Source: Methylophaga sp. (GTDB taxonomy: Bacteria > Pseudomonadota > Gammaproteobacteria > Nitrosococcales > Methylophagaceae). From it: a stretch of DNA of 64,000 nt. Each line of letters begins with the position of its first letter. Position 1 is the stretch's first letter. The position numbers and the translations under genes were made by a program. Below are positions 9,461 through 18,248 of this stretch, piece after piece. The stretch is from contig NZ_VENF01000009.1 in assembly GCF_009711715.1 (NCBI RefSeq), positions 276,732 to 340,731 on the forward strand, written 5' to 3'. The notes below the pieces were generated by a model, which was not told the origin of the DNA, made no database searches, and worked only from the letters and a program-made list of their open reading frames with translations.

Positions 9461-10480
9461 TTAAGGCACGCGATTACGCAGAGTAATGGTTTTCGAGAAA
9501 ACCGAACGCAGTCGACGATCTGCAGGTGTGATGGTATTACCATCGAGCAAATAATCCTGAGGTCCATCCACGGTCAGGTTATCTTCCTCGCTGACCATGA
9601 CCAGATCAATCGAAATACTGACGACCTGACTCCAGTTACCAACGGCATTGGCACTGAGATAGGTATCTGCTGAGCCATCTCCATCTGTGTCAGTGCCATA
9701 TTCCAGTTGCAGAGACTCGACGCCACTGACCAGCTCTTGCACGGCATTGCCGCCCTGCTTCATATAGAGAGCGGGAATGCCGTCAGGATTGTTACGGATA
9801 TAAAAACTGGTAGTGAGAATGCGGCTAATCCAGCCACCGGTGTAGTTTTTACCCAGTGCCTTAGTGGCATTGCCGGGTGTGCCGACACCCGTGTTATGGG
9901 TGAGCGTTCCGGAGGTGCTGGGATTGGCTGAGGTAATCTGGAAGATGGCTGCCGATTCACAGTCGGTGACCATCACAATATCGAAACGCTCCAGCAGGTT
10001 CCCCGAAGGCACCATTATCGCGGCTGATCCGGGTGGTGTACCGCCGGGATGCTGAGTGACTCTGATTTCTGGTTGATTGATCGTTCTCACGGTAATGACA
10101 TCACTACCGGCAACAGGGTTGGTAATACTGGTATCAAGTGTTGGGGTCCAGAGATTGGGGCCTGTGGCTTCGGCACCCTGCAGTGGTACGGTAAAATTCC
10201 ACAAATAGTTGTTCGGTGTATTAAGGGTATTGTTGACTTCGTTGTCAGCAATCTGGAAGGAACCACAACCCTGGTAACCGACATTCAGCAACTCATCGGT
10301 CAACACATGCATGGCATAACGGCCGTTTTCCTGAATATGTGCCTTGGCTGTCTGCACCCGGTACATCTGGCGGCTGGAGAGAAAGACCTGTATCACTGCG
10401 GCAATGACGATAAGGCTGAGTAACAGCGATATCATCAGCTCTATTAACGAAAGACCTTGCTGCTGCTTTTGAAAACTCAC
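9461..10480 (-). CDS. pilW: Minor pilin PilW
   Basis: Minor pilin of 339 residues, the largest pseudopilin-type member of the operon. The start is GTG at 10480, overlapping the pilV stop as GTGA. The N-terminus (QQQGLSLIELMISLLLSLIV) holds the prepilin peptidase site with Glu at +5 and a long hydrophobic helix. The globular part includes a Cys pair near residues 66-70 (YQGCGS) and a calcium-loop-like DTDGDGSAD near residue 270. PilW is part of the initiation complex for type IV pilus assembly. Confidence 0.93.
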   Translation of the reverse strand: MSFQKQQQGLSLIELMISLLLSLIVIAAVIQVFLSSRQMYRVQTAKAHIQENGRYAMHVLTDELLNVGYQGCGSFQIADNEVNNTLNTPNNYLWNFTVPLQGAEATGPNLWTPTLDTSITNPVAGSDVITVRTINQPEIRVTQHPGGTPPGSAAIMVPSGNLLERFDIVMVTDCESAAIFQITSANPSTSGTLTHNTGVGTPGNATKALGKNYTGGWISRILTTSFYIRNNPDGIPALYMKQGGNAVQELVSGVESLQLEYGTDTDGDGSADTYLSANAVGNWSQVVSISIDLVMVSEEDNLTVDGPQDYLLDGNTITPADRRLRSVFSKTITLRNRVP

Positions 10481-10926
10481 AGAATCGCCCCTGCATAGAC
10501 ATAGCTGGTTGTACCCAGGGCATCGTTTTCCTGCATTTCAGTCCAGGTGATGGTGATATCACATACAAATTCGGTAGTGGCGGCAAAAGCCGGACAAACA
10601 ATGCTGGCATCGCCCTGCGGCAGGGTGTTGTTCAGTTTAGTGAGCCATTCAGCAATGTCATTTTCCGCTACGTTGCTGGGGGAAGCCGGCGGATCGGTAT
10701 TCAGGGTTAGTGCGTAATCACCATTCTTTGCTGCCTGTTGATTGGCGCGCATTCTGTCAAACATATTTGCGGCCAGTGTCGTTGCCTGACTGCGGAATTC
10801 GGCGCTTTGATTGACTTTCATGGATGTGACATGAAGATGGGCCATGCCCAGCAAGCCAATTGCCAGCACCAGCACCGCAACCATCACTTCCACCAGGGTA
10901 AAGCCTTGCTCATGTTCTACGGACAT
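10477..10926 (-). CDS. pilV: Minor pilin PilV
   Basis: Minor pilin of 149 residues with a classical leader (EQGFTLVEVMVAVLVLAIGLLG) and +5 Glu. It overlaps fimU by 10 bases upstream and pilW by 4 bases downstream, so translation is probably coupled. The conserved PilV segment following the helix (HLHVTSMKVNQSAEFRSQA) is present. The C-terminal domain has two Cys residues about ten apart (VCPAF...FVCDI). It forms a subcomplex with PilW, PilX and FimU at the pilus base or tip. Confidence 0.93.
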   Translation of the reverse strand: MSVEHEQGFTLVEVMVAVLVLAIGLLGMAHLHVTSMKVNQSAEFRSQATTLAANMFDRMRANQQAAKNGDYALTLNTDPPASPSNVAENDIAEWLTKLNNTLPQGDASIVCPAFAATTEFVCDITITWTEMQENDALGTTSYVYAGAIL

Positions 10927-11450
10927 GCGGCAACCCCATCACGGATCGACGCACGGCCGGTATTATTAACGGTGATTGAGCGAGCCTGATTCACATTATT
11001 GCCAGCGCAGAGAGTAAAAGTGTCGTTACCGAGGCCGGCTGAGCTGACGGGGTAGCCGCTGGGGAGATAGGCCAGCCAGGTTTGATAATTGTTACCGCTG
11101 GTCAGGGTGTAGTTGCCCTCCAGTGGTTCGCGCACACGCAACAAGGTATCGGTCCCATTATCCAGTTGGCCATCGCCGTCAAGGTCCGCAAAAATCTGCC
11201 AGCCACTGGTCCAGTTACTGTTTATATTGGATGTGCTTCTTATGGATACTTGTACGCCGCGGCGTATGGCCTCTGTTCTGGCGTAATACAACTGGCTGAG
11301 TATGTCGTTAGCCTGTGTTGTCAGCCGATGGTTACGGATCATGTCCGCGAAACTGGGAGCTGCGAGAGCAGAAATGATAGCAGCGATGCTCAGTACCACG
11401 ATCAATTCTATTAAAGTAAAACCACGTAAAAGCTGTTGCCTACAGCTCAT
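10917..11450 (-). CDS. fimU: GspH/FimT-family minor pilin, first gene of the pilus operon
   Basis: Pseudopilin of 177 residues. The start is the ATG at 11450 (MSCRQQLLRGFTLIEL). A GGAG ribosome site lies six bases upstream, and the 20 residues that a more upstream start would add look nothing like a leader peptide. The prepilin motif RGFTLIELIVVLSI is followed by a GspH/FimT globular domain with the usual YYARTEAIRRG helix. A calcium-like DLDGDGQLDNG loop is also visible. Heading pilVWXY1Y2E it corresponds to fimU of Pseudomonas. It cannot be separated from FimT on sequence alone. The promoter would lie in 11451-11660, where a minus-strand TTGACA (11505-11510) lacks a convincing -10. Confidence 0.85.
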   Translation of the reverse strand: MSCRQQLLRGFTLIELIVVLSIAAIISALAAPSFADMIRNHRLTTQANDILSQLYYARTEAIRRGVQVSIRSTSNINSNWTSGWQIFADLDGDGQLDNGTDTLLRVREPLEGNYTLTSGNNYQTWLAYLPSGYPVSSAGLGNDTFTLCAGNNVNQARSITVNNTGRASIRDGVAACP

Positions 11451-11545
11451 AGGTACTCCCGTTAACCTTCTATTCAATGAATAGTCAGCTAATTCTAAGT
11501 CCATTGTCAATCATGATACTGAGCGACCTGCAGACTGCCGTCTAT

Positions 11546-11611
11546 CCCCCTGTGTGAGGGGGTGTGGTTGTGTTGCCGCCTTAAGCGGCAAGATATTGCC
11601 GATGCTCGGCA
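11546..11611. repeat. Cluster of three short inverted repeats between pilus and flagellar operons
   Basis: Three perfect hairpins follow one another: a 5-bp C5/G5 stem (11546-11562), a 7-bp ttgccgc/gcggcaa stem (11573-11591) and a 6-bp tgccga/tcggca stem (11597-11611). None is followed by a T tract. They lie 54-119 bases upstream of the flgB sigma-54 promoter, where enhancer-binding sites usually sit, and upstream of the divergent pilus operon. They could be activator operators, a small RNA or nested terminators. I cannot decide between these. Confidence 0.5.
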
Positions 11612-11664
11612 TGGAATATTCCCCGCAATCCTAAAAATTCAGTAAACACAGCACCCTGAGAATC

Positions 11665-11680
11665 TGGCACGCAAACTGCT
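11665..11680 (+). promoter_or_regulatory. Sigma-54 promoter of flgBCDE
   Basis: The sequence reads TGGCAC-N5-CTGCT, with the GG and GC doublets at the canonical 10-base separation. It lies 38 bases before the flgB start. The first base of the -12 element is C instead of T, as at flgF, flgH and fliE. FleQ or FleR would be the expected activator. Confidence 0.85.
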
Positions 11681-11717
11681 ATCTCCCAGTTGAAGAAAAA
11701 TTTTTGTGGAGTGTGAC

Positions 11718-12128
11718 ATGCCAATCACCTTTGATTCTGCCCTGGGAATTCATGCCGATGCATTGAGAGTGCGATCACAGCGTGCTGAACTCTTGGCAGC
11801 CAATCTGGCCAATGCCGATACGCCTAATTTCAAGGCGCAGGACATTGATTTCAGGGCGGCTCTGAATAATGCCGTCGATAGCGGCAACCCGGCGATGATG
11901 AAAACCACGCATCAGAATCATATTCCATTCACCGGTGGGGCTGGCAGTGAAGGCCTGATGGCGCCGGTTCAATTCCGTATCGCGATGCAGGACTCACTGG
12001 ATGGCAATACCGTTGATGAGCAGGTAGAACAGGCACAGTTCATGCAGAATGCAGTTCAGTATCAGGCCAGCCTGGAGTTTCTGGGTGGCAAGTTCAGCAG
12101 CCTGACCAAGGCATTGAAGGGGCAATAA
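11718..12128 (+). CDS. flgB: Flagellar proximal rod protein FlgB
   Basis: Rod protein of 136 residues, near the enterobacterial length. The start is the ATG at 11718, six bases after GGAG. The upstream GTG at 11706 is itself part of the ribosome site. The N-terminus has the rod/hook family motif (RAELLAANLANADTPNFKAQD) and the C-terminal helix (EQAQFMQNAVQYQASLEFL). FlgB sits at the junction between the MS ring and the rod and is secreted by the flagellar type III apparatus. It is the first gene of flgBCDE. Confidence 0.97.
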   Translation: MPITFDSALGIHADALRVRSQRAELLAANLANADTPNFKAQDIDFRAALNNAVDSGNPAMMKTTHQNHIPFTGGAGSEGLMAPVQFRIAMQDSLDGNTVDEQVEQAQFMQNAVQYQASLEFLGGKFSSLTKALKGQ

Positions 12129-12130
12129 TC

Positions 12131-12547
12131 ATGTCACTATTTAATATCTTTGATATCGCAGGTACCGGGATGAGTGCGCAATCACTGCGGCTCAACACCA
12201 CGGCCAGTAACCTCGCTAATGCGGACAGCGTCAGCAGCAGTGTTAATGAGGTCTATCGGGCACGTCAGCCGGTATTTTCCGCGGTACTCGATGAAGCCCG
12301 GGAAGGCTATAAAAAGGGTTCGGTGCAGGTGCATGGTGTGACCGAAAGCCAGGCACCGGTCAGAACAGAATATAACCCGACACATCCGTTGGCGAATGAA
12401 GACGGCTATGTCTTCCACTCCAATGTCGATCCGATTAGCGAAATGGCCAATATGATGTCGGCCTCACGTTCCTATCAGAACAATGTCGAGATCGCCAATA
12501 CATCCAAACAACTCCTGCTGCGCACCCTGCAGTTGGGGCGGTCATAA
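12131..12547 (+). CDS. flgC: Flagellar rod protein FlgC
   Basis: Proximal rod protein of 138 residues. It starts two bases after the flgB stop. The N-terminal rod motif (LRLNTTASNLANADS) and the C-terminal segment (EMANMMSASRSYQNNVEIANTSKQ) are characteristic. It forms the rod with FlgB, FlgF and FlgG. Confidence 0.97.
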   Translation: MSLFNIFDIAGTGMSAQSLRLNTTASNLANADSVSSSVNEVYRARQPVFSAVLDEAREGYKKGSVQVHGVTESQAPVRTEYNPTHPLANEDGYVFHSNVDPISEMANMMSASRSYQNNVEIANTSKQLLLRTLQLGRS

Positions 12548-12565
12548 ACACAGGAGTAAATGATC

Positions 12566-13246
12566 ATGGCAGTGAACGGAGTAGGCGATAACCCTTATGC
12601 CTTTCTTAACGGTCAGACATCCAAAACCAGTAATGAGACCAAAGATACCGGCCAACTGGCGCTGGAAGATTTCATGTCGCTGATGACCACCCAACTGAAA
12701 AACCAGGATCCGCTGAAGCCGATGGAAAGTGGCGACTTTCTGGGCCAGATTGCCTCCTTCGGCACGGTGAGCGGTATTGCCGATTTGCAGGACTCCTTTT
12801 CCAGCTTTGCCAAGGCGATGCAGTCCGATCAGGCGCTGCAGGGTTCCTCTCTGGTAGGACGCTCTGTATTGGTTCCGTCATCAATAGGTTACATGACGCC
12901 GGACAGCGGATTGACCGGTCAAATCAATGTGGCCGAGCCAGTTAATGATTTGAAAGTCACTGTTTATAACGAAGCCGGCGTAGCCGTTAAAACGCTGGAA
13001 ATGGGTGGCGCCTCCGGCTATACCAATTTCACCTGGGACGGGTTTGACGATAACGGCAATGCCATGCCGGAAGGGATTTATCAGTTCAAGGCAACCGGCA
13101 CTGTCGATGGTGAAAATACGGCTTTTGCCACCGCCACAATTGCCAAGGTATCCAGTGTTCTGGTCGGCTCAGGCAGCCAGGGTTTAACAGTTAATCTCGC
13201 AGGCATCGGTTCCGTGCCGTTCAGCGAAGTACAAGAAATTATCTAA
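12566..13246 (+). CDS. flgD: Hook-capping scaffold protein FlgD
   Basis: Hook assembly scaffold of 226 residues. Two ATGs lie six bases apart. The second (12566, MAVNGVGDN) is chosen because the AGGAG ribosome site is nine bases from it and only three from the first. The conserved N-terminal segment (LALEDFMSLMTTQLKNQDPLKPM) is present, followed by a FlgD Ig-like/Tudor domain with the FTWDGFDDNGNAMPEGIYQF motif. FlgD caps the growing hook and is discarded when the hook is complete. Confidence 0.96.
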   Translation: MAVNGVGDNPYAFLNGQTSKTSNETKDTGQLALEDFMSLMTTQLKNQDPLKPMESGDFLGQIASFGTVSGIADLQDSFSSFAKAMQSDQALQGSSLVGRSVLVPSSIGYMTPDSGLTGQINVAEPVNDLKVTVYNEAGVAVKTLEMGGASGYTNFTWDGFDDNGNAMPEGIYQFKATGTVDGENTAFATATIAKVSSVLVGSGSQGLTVNLAGIGSVPFSEVQEII

Positions 13247-13259
13247 GGAGGACATCACT

Positions 13260-14612
13260 ATGTCTTTTAGCACAGCATTAAGCGGTTTGAACGCGGCCAC
13301 AGCGGACCTGAATGTTAAATCCAACAATATTGCCAACGTCAATACAACTGGTTTTAAACAATCCCGCGCTGAGTTTGGTGATGTTTTTGCTGTTTCTGCC
13401 TTCGGCACGACCAGCAGTACAGCTATCGGTAATGGCGCCGTCCTGCAGAAAGTCGCTCAGCAGTTTAGTCAGGGTAACCTCGAGTTTACTGACAACGCGC
13501 TTGATCTCGCGATTAGCGGTGAAGGCTTCTTCGCGATGGCGCCGGAGCTGGACAGTGGTGAAGTCATCTATAGCCGTGCCGGTGAGTTCGGCGTGAATAA
13601 AGATGGCTACATTGTCTCCAATGAAGGCTGGTATCTGCGGGCTTTCCCGGTTGACAGTGACGGTCAGATTTCAGCGACCAGTATGAATGCGACCGGTCCT
13701 ATTCAGCTGCCGCCTTCGGTGGGGGCACCGGAAGCCACTACCAACCTGAGTATTGCCACTAATCTGCCGTCGACCTCTCCAGGTATTGATGACGGCGCCG
13801 GTGGTTTGCTGGCGATTGATCCCAACGATCCCGATTCTTACAGCTTCTCAACCTCGGCAACAGTTTATGACTCGCTGGGTAATGAACATGTTGTAACCAC
13901 TTATTATCAACATATTGATTCCAACGCTGATGATGGCAGCGGTCCGGTTGGTGATAACCAGTGGCAAATGGCGGCTTATATTGATGGCAGTGAAGTGAAA
14001 GGCGGTACACCGGGGACCCCTTACGCGCTGGAAGATGATGTCCGTATCAGTTTTAATGCCGATGGCACCCTGGATACAGTGGATGCCGACCCCAGCACAG
14101 CCGCGCTCGACCCCATCACTCTGAGTTTCATTGATACTACGGCTACCGAGTGGGCCAGCGGCGCAGAAACGCAGACGATTACCTTGTCACTGAACGGTTC
14201 CACACAGAACTCCGGTGCCTTCAATGTCGGCGCTTTGACTGTAAACGGTTTCCCGACCGGTCGTCTGACGGGGGTTGATGTCAGTGAAGACGGCTTGATC
14301 AGGGCTACCTATAGCAATGGTCAGGCAGTACCTATAGGCAAAATCGCACTGGGTGACTTTGCCAATCCACAGGCGCTCAACAAAATTGGCAGCACAGCCT
14401 GGAAAGAAACCACCGATTCCGGCCCTGTTATTGCCGGTGAAGCCTCAACAGGTAGTTTTGGTGAAGTGCAGGCAGGTGCTCTGGAAACCTCGAATGTGGA
14501 TTTGACTAAGGAACTGGTCGGGCTGATTACCGCTCAGCGTAACTTCCAAGCTAACTCGAAAGCGATCGAGACCAACAACGCCATTACCCAGACCATTATT
14601 AACCTGCGTTAA
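13260..14612 (+). CDS. flgE: Flagellar hook protein FlgE
   Basis: Hook protein of 450 residues, somewhat longer than the enterobacterial protein, with the extra length in the variable middle domain. The N-terminus ([33 protein letters not shown] without break) and the C-terminal helix (LVGLITAQRNFQANSKAIETNN) are diagnostic. A perfect AAGGAGG ribosome site overlaps the flgD stop, consistent with the large number of subunits needed. A terminator follows, so flgBCDE is one unit. Confidence 0.97.
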   Translation: MSFSTALSGLNAATADLNVKSNNIANVNTTGFKQSRAEFGDVFAVSAFGTTSSTAIGNGAVLQKVAQQFSQGNLEFTDNALDLAISGEGFFAMAPELDSGEVIYSRAGEFGVNKDGYIVSNEGWYLRAFPVDSDGQISATSMNATGPIQLPPSVGAPEATTNLSIATNLPSTSPGIDDGAGGLLAIDPNDPDSYSFSTSATVYDSLGNEHVVTTYYQHIDSNADDGSGPVGDNQWQMAAYIDGSEVKGGTPGTPYALEDDVRISFNADGTLDTVDADPSTAALDPITLSFIDTTATEWASGAETQTITLSLNGSTQNSGAFNVGALTVNGFPTGRLTGVDVSEDGLIRATYSNGQAVPIGKIALGDFANPQALNKIGSTAWKETTDSGPVIAGEASTGSFGEVQAGALETSNVDLTKELVGLITAQRNFQANSKAIETNNAITQTIINLR

Positions 14613-14623
14613 GTTCGATCTGG

Positions 14624-14653
14624 ACCCCGCTCAGATTTTTGAGTGGGGTTTTT
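14624..14653 (+). terminator. Terminator after flgE
   Basis: A 10-bp stem (accccgctca / tgagtggggt, one G-T pair) with a 6-base loop is followed by a T run. It lies 12 bases past the flgE stop and separates flgBCDE from flgFG. Confidence 0.88.
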
Positions 14654-14662
14654 GCAAAAAAC

Positions 14663-14678
14663 TGGAACGAAAACTGCT
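14663..14678 (+). promoter_or_regulatory. Sigma-54 promoter of flgFG
   Basis: The sequence reads TGGAAC-N5-CTGCT with exact GG/GC spacing. It follows the flgE terminator directly and lies 60 bases before the flgF start, so flgFG has its own sigma-54 start. Confidence 0.85.
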
Positions 14679-14737
14679 TCATCTATTCCATAACTATTTT
14701 TTGACTGCCAGTCATTTCGTTATCAGAGGCAATTGCT

Positions 14738-15481
14738 ATGGACCGTAGTCTTTTTATCGCCATGAACGCTGTCCAGCAGACCATGCAGGCACAGGCGACC
14801 AATGCCAATAATCTGGCCAATATCAATACCACCGGTTTCCGTGCGGATTTCGAGCAGTTCCGCAGCATGCCGGTGTTTGGTGAAGGTTTGCCTACGCGGG
14901 TTTATTCGATGACAGAAAGACCGGGCACCGATTATCAGCAGGGCTCAGTCCAGTCGACGGGACGCGAACTCGATATCTCGATCCAGGGTGAGGGCTTTAT
15001 TGCCGTACAGGGGAAAGATGGCCGAGAAGGCTATACCCGTGCCGGCGATCTGCAGATCACTGAAACCGGCCAGTTAGTGACCGGCACCGGTCTGGCTGTG
15101 ATGGGGGAAGGTGGCCCTATCGCCATACCGCCGGCAGAAAAAGTCGAGATTGGCAGTGACGGCACGATTTCAATTCGCCCTATCGGCGAAGCCGCCAACG
15201 CGCTGGCTGTTTTGGACCGAATCAAGTTGGTGAAGCCGGATTTGCAACAGGTCATTAAAGATACTGATGGTTTGCTGCGGATGCGTGATGGCAGCGATGC
15301 CCCGCTGGATGCGACCGTGACAGTGTCTTCCGGTACCTTGGAAGGCAGTAATGTCAACGCCGTCGGTGCGCTGGTCAAAATGATCGAACTGCAGCGGCAA
15401 TATGAAATGCAGGTCAAGATGATGAAAACCACGCAGGAAAACAGCGCCGCCTCGGCACGTTTAATGCAAATGAATGGTTAA
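14738..15481 (+). CDS. flgF: Flagellar rod protein FlgF
   Basis: Proximal rod protein of 247 residues. It carries the rod/hook N-terminal motif (NANNLANINTTGFRADFEQFR), the mid-protein IQGEGFIAVQ signature and the C-terminal helix (VGALVKMIELQRQYEMQVKMM). It is preceded by an AGAGG ribosome site. A weak 4-bp hairpin with a T run (about 15482-15507) lies between flgF and flgG and may attenuate expression. Confidence 0.96.
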   Translation: MDRSLFIAMNAVQQTMQAQATNANNLANINTTGFRADFEQFRSMPVFGEGLPTRVYSMTERPGTDYQQGSVQSTGRELDISIQGEGFIAVQGKDGREGYTRAGDLQITETGQLVTGTGLAVMGEGGPIAIPPAEKVEIGSDGTISIRPIGEAANALAVLDRIKLVKPDLQQVIKDTDGLLRMRDGSDAPLDATVTVSSGTLEGSNVNAVGALVKMIELQRQYEMQVKMMKTTQENSAASARLMQMNG

Positions 15482-15533
15482 CCGCCCCAAGCGGCAATTT
15501 TTTCCGCCCCGGCGTGACAGTAGGAGTTAAATT

Positions 15534-16319
15534 ATGAATCAGGCTTTATGGATTGCAAAAACCGGCCTTGATGCCCAACAGACCCGGATGTCAGTGATTT
15601 CCAATAATCTGGCTAACGTTAACACCACCGGTTTTAAACAGGACCGGGCTGTATTCGAGGATCTGCTGTATCAGACGATTCGTCAGCCGGGTGCCCAGTC
15701 GTCAGCCAGCACACAGTTGCCTTCCGGTTTGATGGTCGGTACCGGTGTCCGCACGGTGGCCACTGAAAAAGTGCATACGCAGGGCAATATTCAGCAGACG
15801 CAGAATGCGCTGGATATCGCGATTCAGGGGCGTGGCTTTTTCCAGATCCTGATGCCTGATGGCACACTGTCCTATACCCGTGACGGTACCTTCCAGCTGG
15901 ATAATACCGGTCAGGTAGTGATGTCCAATGGTTATCCGCTGGAGCCGGGCATCACGATTCCGGAAGACGCCCAGAGTATTACCATAGGCTCTGACGGCAC
16001 CGTGAGTGTCCTGCAGGCGGGTGATGCTGAACCCACGATTGTCGGTAATCTGGACTTGGCCGATTTTGTGAATCCGACCGGGCTGCAGCCGATTGGTGAA
16101 AACCTGTTCAGAGAGTCCGGTGCCAGTGGACCGCCGCTTCTGGGCACACCGGGTCTGGATGGGTTTGGCACAACCGTTGGCGGCGCTTTGGAAACTTCCA
16201 ACGTCAATGTGGTGACAGAACTGATAAATATGATCGAAACCCAGAGAGCTTACGAGATGAATTCGAAAGCGATCTCGACTTCCGATCAGATGCTGCAATA
16301 CGCCAGCCAGAATCTTTAA
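15534..16319 (+). CDS. flgG: Flagellar distal rod protein FlgG
   Basis: Distal rod protein of 261 residues, nearly identical in length to the E. coli protein. The motifs [36 protein letters not shown] and the C-terminal [20 protein letters not shown] are all intact. The rod made by FlgG crosses the peptidoglycan and outer membrane through the L and P rings. It ends the flgFG unit, which is followed by a strong terminator. Confidence 0.98.
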   Translation: MNQALWIAKTGLDAQQTRMSVISNNLANVNTTGFKQDRAVFEDLLYQTIRQPGAQSSASTQLPSGLMVGTGVRTVATEKVHTQGNIQQTQNALDIAIQGRGFFQILMPDGTLSYTRDGTFQLDNTGQVVMSNGYPLEPGITIPEDAQSITIGSDGTVSVLQAGDAEPTIVGNLDLADFVNPTGLQPIGENLFRESGASGPPLLGTPGLDGFGTTVGGALETSNVNVVTELINMIETQRAYEMNSKAISTSDQMLQYASQNL

Positions 16320-16334
16320 TTAACTCTCGCAATC

Positions 16335-16364
16335 GCCGGCCACTTCCATGGCCGGCTTTTTTTT
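16335..16364 (+). terminator. Terminator after flgG
   Basis: A perfect 8-bp GC-rich stem (gccggcca / tggccggc) with a 6-base loop is followed by eight T residues. It lies between flgG and the sigma-54 promoter of flgH. Confidence 0.93.
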
Positions 16365-16385
16365 GCTCGGCTCTTTGCCAGGTTC

Positions 16386-16401
16386 TGGCACAAAGTCTGC
16401 A
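16386..16401 (+). promoter_or_regulatory. Sigma-54 promoter of flgHIJKL
   Basis: The sequence reads TGGCAC-N5-CTGCA with exact spacing. It lies between the flgG terminator and flgH and gives the ring, muramidase and hook-junction genes their own start. Confidence 0.86.
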
Positions 16402-16438
16402 AGCATCTCTCTGCAAAGCTTTTTTGTGGAGAGTCATG

Positions 16439-17143
16439 ATGAAATTTACGGTGCCATTTATATTGTTGTCCGCCGCGCTGATTGCCGGCTGTAACAGCAA
16501 TACCGTTAAGCGCGATCCGGCCTACGCCGCCGTGCGTCCGGTACCGACACAGCAAGAAGAAAGAAATGACGGTGCGATTTTTGACGCCCGTAACAACATC
16601 GCGCTGTTCGAGGATTACCGTGCCCGTCGTGTCGGCGATATTTTGACGGTCAGACTGGAAGAGCAGACGGATGCTGAGAAAGAGACCGAAACCACGGTCA
16701 ATAAGAGTAACAGCACCAATATTGATAACCCCACCATCTTCGGTGCCAGCCCGCAGTTCAGCCTGCCCAGCCAGTTGCCACTGGATAACACCAGCAATAA
16801 TAATCTGGCATTCGGCATCGGTTCGGAAACCGATTTTGAAGGCGAAGGTGAAAGCGAACAGAACAACCTGCTGTCCGGTAATGTCAGCGTGTCCGTCGTT
16901 GAAGTCCTGGCCAACGGCAATATGGTCATCCGCGGTGAAAAAGTCATCACCATTAACCAGGGTAATGAATATATCCGCCTGTCCGGCATTGTCAGCCCAC
17001 GTGATATAGAGGCAGATAATTCCGTCTCGTCGGTAAGAATTGCCGACGCCCAGATTGCTTATGTTGGGGACGGTCCGACCAATGATGCCAACGTGATGGG
17101 CTGGCTCAGCCGCTTCTTTGTCAGCGCCCTGATGCCGTTCTGA
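16439..17143 (+). CDS. flgH: Flagellar L-ring lipoprotein FlgH
   Basis: Outer-membrane L-ring protein of 234 residues. The start is the second of two adjacent ATGs (16436/16439), seven bases after GGAG. The signal peptide ends in a lipobox (LIAGC, Cys at about residue 19), so the mature protein is lipid-anchored. Conserved blocks [21 protein letters not shown] and [20 protein letters not shown] are present. It forms the outer-membrane bushing around the rod. Confidence 0.96.
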   Translation: MKFTVPFILLSAALIAGCNSNTVKRDPAYAAVRPVPTQQEERNDGAIFDARNNIALFEDYRARRVGDILTVRLEEQTDAEKETETTVNKSNSTNIDNPTIFGASPQFSLPSQLPLDNTSNNNLAFGIGSETDFEGEGESEQNNLLSGNVSVSVVEVLANGNMVIRGEKVITINQGNEYIRLSGIVSPRDIEADNSVSSVRIADAQIAYVGDGPTNDANVMGWLSRFFVSALMPF

Positions 17144-17151
17144 GGATAAGT

Positions 17152-18246
17152 ATGATGAATCTCAAATTTGTATTGGCTGCTTTGCTTTTGACGATATCCG
17201 CTCTGGCCCAAGCCGAGCGCGTCAAGGATCTGGCCTCGATTGCCGGCGTCCGCTCTAACCAGTTGATTGGTTACGGTCTGGTGGTCGGTCTGGACGGCAG
17301 CGGTGATAAAACCAAGTTTACCGGCCAGAGCCTGCGTAATTTCCTGGTGGAAATGGGCATCAACATTCCGCCCGGCACCGATCCGAAAAGTAAGAATGTG
17401 GCAGCAGTCTCGGTGCATGCCGACTTACCACCGTTTGTGAAACCCGGTCAGACCATTGATGTGACAGTGTCCTCTTTGGGCGATGCTAAAAGCCTGCGCG
17501 GCGGGAGTCTGTTGATGACGCCACTGAAAGGTGCCGATGGCAATATTTATGCAATGGCTCAGGGCAATCTTGTGGTCGGTGGTTTTGGTGCTGATGCCGG
17601 GGATGGCTCACGGGTGACGGTAAACATTCCCAGTGCCGGCCGGGTTCCCAACGGTGCCACTGTTGAGCGTACCGTTAAAAATGCCTTTAATGTCGGCGAC
17701 CATATTGTGCTCAATCTGCACCGTCCCGACTTCACTACAGCCAGTCGCCTGACGGATGCCATTAATCATACTTTGGGTAAAGGCACCGCCAATTCGGTGG
17801 ATGCTTCCTCAATCAGAGTGAATGCGCCGCGTGATCCGAGCCAGCGTGTGCCGTTCCTGTCTCTGGTGGAAAATCTGGAGTTGAGTCCGGGCGAAGCGCC
17901 GGCGCGTGTCGTCGTTAATTCACGTAGCGGCACCGTCGTTATTGGTCAGCATGTCCGGGTGACACCGGCCGCCGTGACCCACGGTAATCTGTCTGTGACC
18001 ATTTCTGCCAACCCCGAGGTCAGTCAGCCTAATCCGCTGTCGCAGGGGCAGACCGTGGTCACGCCGAATTACGATATCGAAATCAGCGAAGAAGACAGCC
18101 GGATGTTTGTCTTTGACCCGGGCGTATCGCTGGATGAAATTGTCCGCGCCGTCAACCAGGTGGGCGCCGCACCGGGTGATCTGGTGGCGATACTGGAAGC
18201 GCTGAAGCAGGCCGGTGCATTACGCGCTGAGTTAGTGGTTATCTAA
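17152..18246 (+). CDS. flgI: Flagellar P-ring protein FlgI
   Basis: Periplasmic P-ring protein of 364 residues with a signal peptide (cleavage expected after ALAQA, about residue 21). The FlgI signature [20 protein letters not shown] and the central block [19 protein letters not shown] are intact. Two adjacent ATGs (17152, 17155) both have acceptable spacing to GAGG. It lies directly between flgH and flgJ. Confidence 0.97.
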   Translation: MMNLKFVLAALLLTISALAQAERVKDLASIAGVRSNQLIGYGLVVGLDGSGDKTKFTGQSLRNFLVEMGINIPPGTDPKSKNVAAVSVHADLPPFVKPGQTIDVTVSSLGDAKSLRGGSLLMTPLKGADGNIYAMAQGNLVVGGFGADAGDGSRVTVNIPSAGRVPNGATVERTVKNAFNVGDHIVLNLHRPDFTTASRLTDAINHTLGKGTANSVDASSIRVNAPRDPSQRVPFLSLVENLELSPGEAPARVVVNSRSGTVVIGQHVRVTPAAVTHGNLSVTISANPEVSQPNPLSQGQTVVTPNYDIEISEEDSRMFVFDPGVSLDEIVRAVNQVGAAPGDLVAILEALKQAGALRAELVVI

Positions 18247-18248
18247 CG

